Shown piece by piece: positions 1 to 5,499 of a stretch of DNA of 6,235 nt. The translations under genes were made by a program, and so were the position numbers. Position 1 is the stretch's first letter, and each line of letters opens with the position of its first letter. This DNA is from Sedimentisphaerales bacterium (GTDB lineage Bacteria > Planctomycetota > Phycisphaerae > Sedimentisphaerales > SM23-30), in the NCBI GenBank assembly GCA_030636065.1, contig DAOVXR010000112.1, positions 1 to 6,235 of the forward strand, read 5' to 3'. The notes below the pieces were generated by a model that saw nothing but the letters and a program-made list of their open reading frames with translations, had not been told where the DNA came from and searched no databases.

Positions 1-2
1 AG

Positions 3-68
3 AGCCGAGGCAGGCACGAGCCAGGGCACGGTAATAGCCGCAGCCGTGGTCGTAACGGTTCTTTTTAG
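3..68 (+). CDS. Possible C-terminal tail of an RG-rich protein (5' end outside window)
   Basis: The frame starting at base 3 is open from the window edge to a TAG at 66-68. It encodes about 21 residues dominated by Ser, Arg and Gly (SRGR near the start, SRSRGRNGSF at the end). Arg-Gly-rich tails of this kind are common at the C-termini of bacterial DEAD-box RNA helicases and small RNA-binding proteins, where they bind RNA without much specificity. No domain is visible, so the assignment rests on composition alone. A competing frame starting at base 1 stays open to about base 141, but its translation shows no recognisable pattern. The real gene could also end left of the window, in which case this is chance. 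Confidence 0.35.
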   Translation, partial: SRGRHEPGHGNSRSRGRNGSF

Positions 69-165
69 AAAATCCCGTCGCGTTAATCTTATTCTGGTCT
101 TGGAACCACTTTTTATCATAATGTATTTCTTACCTAAATGACGTATAGTCCGTGAGTTACGAAAA

Positions 166-239
166 TGGGCCCGGTAGGACTCGAACCTACGACAAATGGA
201 TTATGAGTCCACTGCTCTAACCAACTGAGCTACGGGCCC
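166..239 (-). tRNA. tRNA with anticodon CAU (tRNA-Ile2 or elongator tRNA-Met)
   Basis: Read on the minus strand this is a complete 74-nt cloverleaf. The 7-bp acceptor stem is GGGCCCG paired with CGGGCCC, and the discriminator is A (base 166). The D-arm carries TAGCTCAGTTGGTTAGAGCA and the T-arm carries GGTTCGAGTCC. The anticodon loop CTCATAA (bases 201-207) puts CAU at 203-205. CCA is not encoded, since the discriminator is followed by TTT, so it must be added by nucleotidyltransferase. CAU can be elongator Met, or the minor Ile2 species whose C34 is turned into lysidine by TilS to read AUA. The C4-G69 and C5-G68 acceptor pairs and the GAGCAG...GACTCATAATC context resemble Ile2 more, but this is not certain. 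It is not an initiator: C1 is absent and G1-C72 is paired. No clear terminator is visible to its left. Confidence 0.95.
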
Positions 240-284
240 GGCCGCTCAAAATAGGTGCTTTGCAACGGCTCAGCGGAAAAAACT

Positions 285-312
285 ATCATAACGCGGACAA
301 CTTTTCTGTCAA
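285..312 (-). promoter_or_regulatory. Sigma-70-type promoter for the CAU tRNA
   Basis: On the minus strand a perfect -35 TTGACA (312-307) is followed after 16 bp by a -10 TATGAT (290-285), five of six consensus bases. Transcription would begin near base 278, giving a roughly 40-nt 5' leader before the tRNA. That leader can form a 5-bp hairpin, CCGCT/AGCGG (276-272 with 246-242), which RNase P processing would remove. Confidence 0.75.
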
Positions 313-383
313 TAATAATTAGTATGTGTTGCGGAAGATGGAGATATACACTATTTTATTGTCGTTTGACATGAGTTATACAT

Positions 384-393
384 AAGGTGGTGA
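384..393 (+). promoter_or_regulatory. Shine-Dalgarno for the HD-GYP gene
   Basis: AAGGTGGTGA matches the 16S anti-SD region except at one base and lies just upstream of ATG 397, which supports that start. No convincing promoter is visible between 313 and 383. The best weak candidate is TTGCGG (329-334) with TATTTT (352-357), 17 bp apart. Confidence 0.75.
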
Positions 394-396
394 AAT

Positions 397-1620
397 ATGC
401 TCAGAGTACTCATAGAACAGGTTCATGCCGGCATGGTTTTGGCCCGGTCTGTCACCGACCCCAAAAAGCCCGAACACACCCTTCTGAAAGCCGGTTTTGA
501 ATTGGACGAGCGTAATGTAAAACGGCTTCGTTCGCTGGGCATCTACAGTATTTGGGTGCTGTACCCCGGTTTGGACTTTTTGGACGAGTTGCTTGATCCG
601 GCACTTCTAAAGAAGCAGCAGGTTTTGTACCAGTCTCTGAAAGAGCAGTTTAGTGAGGTTCAGGAGCAGGGTCTTACCAAAATCGATTATGGTAGCTACA
701 CTTCTCAGATGAGCGATCTTTTTTGCCAACTGCTCCAGGCGAAGGCTCCTTCTTCGCTTTTTGTTACTGAGTTACAGGGTGAGTCGGAGGATATTTTCCT
801 GCATGGCGTTACCGTTGCGTCGTTGGCCATATTGATTGGTTTGCGTCTCGAATCATATCTTGTGCGTGCCAGGCCGAATCTGCCCATTTCCGTGGCTTCG
901 GACCTTACTCAGCTTGGCGTCGGCTGTCTTTTGCACGACATGGGCAAGCTGAATCTGCCTGAAGAGATCAGAAACTTCCATATTACCGCCCAGGATATGG
1001 GCGGGCCACTCTGGCAGCAGCATACCGAAGCCGGTTTTGAGATGATTAAAGGGGGTTTGGACCCAATGGCCGGTCAGGTCGTACTCAATCACCATCAACA
1101 TTTTGACGGCAGCGGTTTTCCCATCCGCAAGGCGATTCCGGGTTCTGACGAACCTGTTTTGCCGCTGGAAGGTGAGGAAATACACATTTTTTGCAGGATA
1201 GCCTGTATTGCAGACCGTTTTGACGGTTTTCGCCATTTGCCCGACGGCCGAGTCGCCCCAAACATCGTGGCACTTAAACGTATGAAAAACCCCGGCTATT
1301 CTAAATGGTTCGATCCGATAATTTACGAGGCATTTACCAACGCGATACCCGCCTTCTCGCCCGGCGAACAGGTTACCCTAAACGACGGGCAAACCGTTGT
1401 GGTTACCGAAGTTAACGAAGTCGAACCCTGCCGTCCCATCGTCCGGCCCATCGACCCGAAAAAAGCACTTAACCCCGATACCGAAATCAAATCCGACACC
1501 GAATCCGATACCGAAACCGATGCTGAAGCCGACGATATTGCCGACATTAATCTCACCAGCCGCCGTGATCTTTATATCGCCCGCGTCGGCGATTTTGACG
1601 TTACCAGTTATCTTCATTAA
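397..1620 (+). CDS. HD-GYP-type (HD-GFP variant) cyclic-di-GMP phosphodiesterase-like protein
   Basis: This 407-residue cytoplasmic protein has no signal peptide or membrane segment. Residues 1-60 form a small N-terminal module (HAGMVLARSV...LLKAGFEL) of the type often found before HD-GYP domains. A helical region follows. The HD-GYP core spans about residues 130-300: H136 in LHGVTVAS, the H180-D181 pair in LLHDMGK, H209, the H232-H233 pair in NHHQHFDGSGFP, and D273 in IADRFDG. These are the positions that bind the metal centre in the family, which hydrolyses c-di-GMP to pGpG or GMP. Two departures are visible: the usual HHE is HHQ, and the signature GYP is G240-F241-P242. No receiver domain is present. 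The tail (about 361-382) is an acidic repeat. The gene ends in tandem TAA TAA. Metal and substrate binding are inferred, and reduced or altered activity is possible. Confidence 0.88.
   Translation: MLRVLIEQVHAGMVLARSVTDPKKPEHTLLKAGFELDERNVKRLRSLGIYSIWVLYPGLDFLDELLDPALLKKQQVLYQSLKEQFSEVQEQGLTKIDYGSYTSQMSDLFCQLLQAKAPSSLFVTELQGESEDIFLHGVTVASLAILIGLRLESYLVRARPNLPISVASDLTQLGVGCLLHDMGKLNLPEEIRNFHITAQDMGGPLWQQHTEAGFEMIKGGLDPMAGQVVLNHHQHFDGSGFPIRKAIPGSDEPVLPLEGEEIHIFCRIACIADRFDGFRHLPDGRVAPNIVALKRMKNPGYSKWFDPIIYEAFTNAIPAFSPGEQVTLNDGQTVVVTEVNEVEPCRPIVRPIDPKKALNPDTEIKSDTESDTETDAEADDIADINLTSRRDLYIARVGDFDVTSYLH
1477..1545 (+). repeat. Low-complexity 6-bp-period repeat encoding an acidic linker
   Basis: Within the HD-GYP gene, degenerate units of the form GA(T/C)ACCGAA and TCCGA(C/T) recur with a period near six bases. 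They encode Asp/Thr/Glu/Ser runs such as SDTESDTETDAEADD (residues 366-380). It is probably a flexible linker and a potential replication-slippage site. It also creates the long antisense open frames in this stretch. Confidence 0.7.
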
Positions 1621-1648
1621 TAAAAATAGTACCTGTAGCGCAGCGCGT

Positions 1649-1783
1649 TTACGATGGCATTGCAGTTTTGCAACCTTTTTTTTAACGATTTCTGCTGCTT
1701 TTGAGCAGTTCTTAACACAAAACGACCAAAATCAAGCGAAATTGAACGAAAGTTCGGGCGGAAAAAAGGGCAAACCATCGTAA
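1649..1783. repeat. Inverted repeat pair TTACGATGG / CCATCGTAA
   Basis: TTACGATGG at 1649-1657 is exactly inverted at 1775-1783. Extending outward, 14 of 20 aligned bases match, helped by GCGC-rich flanks. The pair encloses about 117 bp including the terminator-like hairpin. It could be the ends of a small non-autonomous element or one long imperfect hairpin. No target-site duplication is obvious. Confidence 0.35.
1660..1683 (+). terminator. Intrinsic terminator after the HD-GYP gene
   Basis: A 5-bp stem TTGCA/TGCAA with a GTTT loop (1660-1673) is followed by CC and eight T residues (1676-1683). The stem is short and only moderately stable, but its position 40 bp after the stop codon and the T tract fit a rho-independent terminator that would insulate ietA from the HD-GYP gene. 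Confidence 0.55.
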
Positions 1784-1816
1784 TTGCGCACGCCAAGGCC
1801 GGCAGCGGCAGACGCT

Positions 1817-1880
1817 ACAACTTATGAGATTGTACCCGGCGATTGTTCCTGATATTGCACTGCCCCCCCTTCTTCCCTAT
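1817..1880 (+). pseudogene. Possible relic of a LysM-domain coding sequence
   Basis: The frame from 1784 to a TGA at 1850-1852 reads PRPAAADATTYEIVPGDCS. Skipping one base there continues as DIAL, so the composite YEIVPGDCSDIAL resembles the LysM start (Y-x-V-x-x-G-D-T-L-x-x-I-A) after a Pro/Ala linker. This is an eye-spotted resemblance over about 13 residues that needs a frameshift, and it could be chance. Confidence 0.15.
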
Positions 1881-1908
1881 TGAGAATTGATTAAGCAACT
1901 GATATAAT
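1880..1908 (+). promoter_or_regulatory. Sigma-70-type promoter for the ietA-ietS operon
   Basis: A -35 TTGAGA (1880-1885, five of six) and a perfect -10 TATAAT (1903-1908) are separated by the ideal 17 bp. Transcription would start near 1915, leaving a leader of about 38 nt. The near-consensus elements suggest constitutive expression of the pair, independent of the HD-GYP gene. No operator dyad is obvious within it. Confidence 0.8.
1890..1901 (+). repeat. 12-bp direct repeat ATTAAGCAACTG, left copy
   Basis: ATTAAGCAACTG in the spacer of the ietA promoter recurs exactly at 6111-6122. Both copies are preceded by AGAATTGA, which overlaps the left copy (1883-1890) and lies 12 bp before the right one (6091-6098). 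Between them are ietA, ietS and rfbC. It may be coincidence, a duplicated regulatory segment, or the trace of an insertion. Confidence 0.4.
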
Positions 1909-1941
1909 CTTGTAGTAATAGATCCAGAAAATGACAAAAAT

Positions 1942-1948
1942 GGAGTGG
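1942..1948 (+). promoter_or_regulatory. Ribosome binding site of ietA, overlapped by a 6-codon leader ORF
   Basis: GGAGTGG lies 4-7 nt before ATG 1953 and decides that start. A tiny reading frame, ATG 1931 to TAA 1949-1951 (MTKMEW), runs across this site and stops one base before the ietA start. It has no Shine-Dalgarno of its own and may be fortuitous. Confidence 0.65.
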
Positions 1949-1952
1949 TAAT

Positions 1953-2912
1953 ATGGCGACTGCCGAGCAGGTTAAGACATTAATAAGGACGCATTTTGAT
2001 AGTGATCCGGAACGTTTTTCAACAATAGCACTTCAAATTGCAGCCCATGAAGCCAGACAAGGTCATGGTGGTGTCGCCAATGAAATAAGGGTTATCGTCG
2101 ATCGAGCTAAGAGCAAACCGGTAAGAATTACTTTTCACCGCGAACTTGAAGACCTTGTTTTGGAATCAGAACCTCGCTATCGTTTGGGTGAACTGGTGGT
2201 TCAAGATTCTTTAAAAAATAGAATTCAGCGTATATTAAAAGAATACAAGCAACAACACAAACTCAAGAAACACGGACTAAATCATCGCCGAAAATTACTG
2301 TTAACCGGCCCCCCAGGAACAGGCAAGACAATGACGGCATCAATAATTGCCGCACAGCTTTCTTTACCGTTCTATACAATACTTATGGATAAGCTAGTTA
2401 CAAAATACATGGGCGAGACCAGTGCAAAGTTACGTCAGATATTTAATCTTATCCAAAGACAACAGGGAGTTTATCTTTTCGATGAATTTGATGCTATCGG
2501 AGCAGAACGCGGGCTTAATAATGATGTTGGTGAAATGAGACGAGTATTAAATGCTTTCTTGCAGTTTATAGAACGAGACAAATCTGAAAGTCTGATTGTC
2601 GCTGCAACAAATAATTTAATATTGCTTGACCAAGCTCTATTTAGAAGATTTGATGATGTTTTGCATTACAAACTGCCCACAAAAAAAGAAACTGAAATTC
2701 TTATTAACAACAGGCTTGGTACATTCAAAGGTAGATCTTCATCCGAGAAAATAGCTGCGCAGGTGACCAAGTTAAGTCACGGAGAAATAGCTCAAGCCTG
2801 CGACGATGCCATCAAAGAAACTATTTTGTCTGACAAAAAGAAAGTTACAGAAAATCTCATTCTGACAATGCTTAAGGACAGACATGACGCCTATGGCAAT
2901 CGGGGGAATTAA
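1953..2912 (+). CDS. ietA: IetA-like AAA+ ATPase of an IetAS defence/stability module
   Basis: This is a 319-residue soluble single-domain AAA+ ATPase. The N-terminal ~75 residues (ALQIAAHEARQGHGGVANEIR, within residues 26-46) form the helical signature typical of ATPases paired with subtilisin-like proteases. Walker A is GPPGTGKT (119-126). A pore-loop-like KYMGE follows at 151-155. Walker B is VYLFDEFD (173-180, with D177-E178), sensor 1 lies in ATNN (218-221), and the arginine-finger region is DQALFRRFD (226-234, R231-R232). A C-terminal helical lid spans about 243-315, with SHGEIAQACDDAI in the sensor-2 region. Every catalytic motif is intact, so a hexameric, ATP-hydrolysing machine is expected. 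The next gene starts 6 bp downstream, so the two are co-transcribed. By analogy with the Ti-plasmid ietA it should counteract or control the protease, and pairs of this kind have been reported to confer phage resistance. The substrate and trigger are unknown. Base composition is more A/T-rich than the flanking genes. Confidence 0.85.
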   Translation: MATAEQVKTLIRTHFDSDPERFSTIALQIAAHEARQGHGGVANEIRVIVDRAKSKPVRITFHRELEDLVLESEPRYRLGELVVQDSLKNRIQRILKEYKQQHKLKKHGLNHRRKLLLTGPPGTGKTMTASIIAAQLSLPFYTILMDKLVTKYMGETSAKLRQIFNLIQRQQGVYLFDEFDAIGAERGLNNDVGEMRRVLNAFLQFIERDKSESLIVAATNNLILLDQALFRRFDDVLHYKLPTKKETEILINNRLGTFKGRSSSEKIAAQVTKLSHGEIAQACDDAIKETILSDKKKVTENLILTMLKDRHDAYGNRGN

Positions 2913-2918
2913 TAAATT

Positions 2919-5426
2919 ATGGCTAAAGACGGGTTGCCACATATATTTTTAACAGGCTCAGCGGTTCAATCCGATTACACCTCACCTCGCAGCTATGGGC
3001 CGGAGCAACAGATTCCACGAAGAGACCGCATTTCTCATAGCAAACGGCTTGTCAATAGATTTGAAAGGGCATGGTCAAGAGTACAAGATAATAAAAAAAA
3101 CCGAACTGCTCTTACACTACCCACCAGCCAAGGAATTTATTTAGAATTTAGAGGCAAGGCCGGCCATGATCTAATTACAAAGAGTCTGGATGATATGAGA
3201 TCAAAAAATGGTGCTAGGCTTTTAAATATAAGAACGTCAGGAACAAAAGGGGCAGAAGAAATTATAGCGACGGTTTATATTCCTGCGGGGAAAGAAAAAC
3301 ATTTTTTAAATAAAATTGAAAAGTATGCTACAGAAGATGACAAGAGAAGTAATAAGCCCAAGAATTACATACTTGTCAATAGTATCGAAGATATCCGCCT
3401 GGCAGTAATCGAATCATTCTGGCAGGACAGAATAGAACTGATGCCCGATGAGACAGCGAAATGGTGCGAAATATGGCTTAGGACGGGTGTTGACAACGAA
3501 CAAGCCCAAGAAACTATTTCTGATTTTAAGACACTCTGCGGTCAGCTTAATATTGAATATCAGGATGATTGTCTGCTTTTTCCAGAAAGAGCAGTTATCC
3601 TTATTAATGCCAACGGAGACGCGTTAACAAATTTAATAGAATCAAGTGATAGCATTGCAGAATTCAGGCTGGCACGAGAAACTGCAGGATTCTGGGTAGA
3701 ACTTCCGCCATCAGAGCAGGCTCAATGGGTACAAGATTTAAGAAACCGCTTGCAGGTGAATGATAATGCAAATGTCGCAATTACGATATTAGATACTGGT
3801 GTTAATAATGGCCATGAATTATTATCTCCCGTATTAACAGATGCTGACTGTCACGCCCATAAGGAAGGCTGGGGAACAGAAGATCATGATGGCCATGGGA
3901 CTAATATGGCTGGTTTAGTTGCTTATGGCAATTTACAGTATCATCTTGAACATTCCGATGTTGTAGAAATAAATCACAAACTGGAATCAGTGAAAATCCT
4001 CCCTCCAGATGGTGACAATGATCCAAAAGAATGGGGTGCAATCACTCAACAAGCTATCAGCCGAGTGGAAATACAATCTGCTGATATCACACATATTGGG
4101 TGTATGGCAATTACTGCACCAGAAGATATTGATCAAGAAAAACTTGGGAGGCCTTCCTCATGGTCAGCAGCCATTGATGCCATGACTGCCGGCTATCCTG
4201 ATGATCCTCAAAGGCTTTTTATTGTTTCAGCGGGTAATATAAGAGATGAGCAAGATTTCAGAGCTTATCCAGATTCCAATCAGACAAAGTCTGTTGAAAA
4301 CCCAGGTCAGTCATGGAATGCACTAACCGTCGGAGCCTACACAGAAAAAACACAAATATTCGATCCTGACTGTCACGACCATGAGGTTGTTGCCCCCTCC
4401 GGTGGCCTTTCTCCTTACAGTACAACTTCTTTGGTTTGGGACAGAAAAAAATGGCCCCCTAAACCGGACATCGTATTTGAGGGTGGCAATATTTCTAAAT
4501 CTCCCGATGGTTTTGTCGGTAACCATGAGGATTTGGAAATTTTAACTACACATCGCAATGTAACAGAAAGACAATTTAGCACTATTCATGGTACGAGTTC
4601 AGCAACCGCACATGCAGCCTGGATGGCCGCACAAATACAAGCTGCTTACCCGCAGGCATGGCCTGAAACAATACGTGGGCTTATGATACATTCCGCTCAG
4701 TGGACAAATGAAATGATTCAGCAGTTCGGAATAAATCTTAGTCGGAAAACAGATATTAACAAGCTATTAAGAATATGTGGTTATGGAGTACCAGATTATA
4801 ACAGAGCCATCTCTTGCGTTCAAAATAGACTAACTCTGATTGCGCAGGAATCTATTCAGCCGTTTGATAAAAAAGATTCGGGGGGTTATCGTACTAAGGA
4901 TATGCACATTCACAAGTTGCCTTGGCCACAGGATGTTCTAATTGGTCTTGGTGAAACACCTGTAAAGCTTAGGGTAACTTTATCCTATTTTATTGAGCCA
5001 GGCCCGGGCGAAATTGGCTTTAAAGATCGATACCGATATCCATCACACGCTTTGCGTTTTGATGTTAATTCAAATAGTGAAAATCGGCAGGATTTCTTGG
5101 CCAGATTAAATAATGCTGCCAGGGATGAAGAGTACGACAGAGATACTGCTCCCAGTAGCGGCAGTGATCGATGGTTAATCGGCAAAAACAATAGGCAGTT
5201 TGGTTCGATTCATTCTGATATTTGGAAGGGCACAGCGGCAGAAATAGCTACATGTAATTTAATTGGAGTTTATCCCGTTATTGGCTGGTGGCGAGAAAGA
5301 CATCATTTTCAGAGGTGGAATAGAAGGGCTCGTTATTCTTTGATAGTGTCTTTGTATACTCCTGAAGAAACTATTGATTTATATACACCTATAGCAGTCC
5401 AGTTAAAAATACCAATTAGCACATAA
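2919..5426 (+). CDS. ietS: IetS-like subtilisin (S8) serine protease of an IetAS defence/stability module
   Basis: This 835-residue protein has no signal peptide or membrane helix, so it is probably an intracellular protease, unlike secreted subtilisins. Residues 1-280 are an N-terminal region with no family I can name. The S8 domain follows: catalytic Asp D292 in ITILDTGV, His H326 in DHDGHGTNMAG, oxyanion Asn N440 in FIVSAGN, and Ser S560 in HGTSSATAHAA. Family blocks typical of ATPase-linked subtilases are present: LESVKILPP (355-363), SSWSAAID (413-420), WNALTVGAYTE (466-476), LSPYSTTS (497-504), KPDIVFEGGN (515-524) and WPETIRGLMIHSAQWT (581-596). Residues 640-835 look beta-rich and may bind a partner or substrate. 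Odd points are an Ala where most subtilisins have Pro after the serine motif (TAH, not PH) and two DCHxH motifs. Translation probably couples to ietA (6-bp gap, G-rich site GGGGGAA at 2902-2908). In the Ti-plasmid system the protease is the toxic component. That it acts as an abortive effector here is inference. Confidence 0.86.
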   Translation: MAKDGLPHIFLTGSAVQSDYTSPRSYGPEQQIPRRDRISHSKRLVNRFERAWSRVQDNKKNRTALTLPTSQGIYLEFRGKAGHDLITKSLDDMRSKNGARLLNIRTSGTKGAEEIIATVYIPAGKEKHFLNKIEKYATEDDKRSNKPKNYILVNSIEDIRLAVIESFWQDRIELMPDETAKWCEIWLRTGVDNEQAQETISDFKTLCGQLNIEYQDDCLLFPERAVILINANGDALTNLIESSDSIAEFRLARETAGFWVELPPSEQAQWVQDLRNRLQVNDNANVAITILDTGVNNGHELLSPVLTDADCHAHKEGWGTEDHDGHGTNMAGLVAYGNLQYHLEHSDVVEINHKLESVKILPPDGDNDPKEWGAITQQAISRVEIQSADITHIGCMAITAPEDIDQEKLGRPSSWSAAIDAMTAGYPDDPQRLFIVSAGNIRDEQDFRAYPDSNQTKSVENPGQSWNALTVGAYTEKTQIFDPDCHDHEVVAPSGGLSPYSTTSLVWDRKKWPPKPDIVFEGGNISKSPDGFVGNHEDLEILTTHRNVTERQFSTIHGTSSATAHAAWMAAQIQAAYPQAWPETIRGLMIHSAQWTNEMIQQFGINLSRKTDINKLLRICGYGVPDYNRAISCVQNRLTLIAQESIQPFDKKDSGGYRTKDMHIHKLPWPQDVLIGLGETPVKLRVTLSYFIEPGPGEIGFKDRYRYPSHALRFDVNSNSENRQDFLARLNNAARDEEYDRDTAPSSGSDRWLIGKNNRQFGSIHSDIWKGTAAEIATCNLIGVYPVIGWWRERHHFQRWNRRARYSLIVSLYTPEETIDLYTPIAVQLKIPIST

Positions 5427-5432
5427 GTTTGC

Positions 5433-5460
5433 AGTAAGCGTAGCCCGGGCTACGCTTACT
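5433..5460. repeat. Perfect 28-bp palindrome between ietS and rfbC
   Basis: AGTAAGCGTAGCCC (5433-5446) is followed immediately by its exact reverse complement GGGCTACGCTTACT (5447-5460). As RNA it folds into a very stable hairpin with about 12 bp and a four-base CCGG loop. It lies 6 bp after the ietS stop and 2 bp before the -35 box of the next promoter. There is no T tract on either side, so it is not a classical intrinsic terminator. It could protect the 3' end of the ietAS mRNA, act as a REP-like dispersed element, or serve as an operator. I cannot tell from one copy. Confidence 0.85.
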
Positions 5461-5462
5461 AC

Positions 5463-5492
5463 TTGACGAAAAGTAATTGATAGTATTACAAT
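5463..5492 (+). promoter_or_regulatory. Promoter for rfbC, possibly giving a leaderless mRNA
   Basis: A -35 TTGACG (5463-5468, five of six) and a -10 TACAAT (5487-5492, five of six) are 18 bp apart. The predicted start of transcription, about seven bases past the -10, falls on or next to the A of ATG 5500. No Shine-Dalgarno-like purine run precedes that ATG or the alternative ATG at 5506. Confidence 0.55.
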
Positions 5493-5499
5493 AGTACCT

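Larger units (their letters stand above)
1621..1952 (+). other. 332-bp intergenic region between the HD-GYP gene and ietA
   Basis: There is no convincing gene here. From left to right it holds a probable terminator with an 8-T tract, a second small hairpin (CTGCT/AGCAG, 1695-1699 with 1704-1708), a 9-bp inverted repeat pair enclosing both, a possible LysM-like coding scrap (1784-1880), and the ietA promoter, leader and ribosome binding site. The open frame that runs through 1397-1783 is mostly an out-of-frame reading of the HD-GYP gene. Confidence 0.7.

Noticed and set aside
166..239. tRNA as attachment site of an integrated island carrying ietAS
   Set aside because: The tRNA 3' end is not duplicated anywhere in the window, there is no integrase, and the HD-GYP gene lies between the tRNA and the cassette.
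366..371. Perfect TTGACA before the HD-GYP gene
   Set aside because: A matching -10 would fall in the Shine-Dalgarno and transcription would start inside the coding region.
853..1236. 127-residue minus-strand open frame opposite the HD-GYP gene
   Set aside because: It lies wholly antisense to a gene with clear family motifs, shows no recognisable domain and has no ribosome binding site.
1323..1617. Two minus-strand open frames with Ser/Val or Gly/Ile/Phe repeats
   Set aside because: They are antisense readings of the six-base-period acidic repeat, and the repeat itself explains their length and composition.
1397..1783. 128-residue plus-strand open frame running past the HD-GYP stop
   Set aside because: Its first part is an out-of-frame copy of the acidic repeat (Pro/Lys rich) and its rest crosses the terminator. 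No family resemblance and no Shine-Dalgarno.
5433..5460. Classical rho-independent terminator after ietS
   Set aside because: The stem is excellent but no T tract follows on either strand, so it is reported as a palindrome instead.
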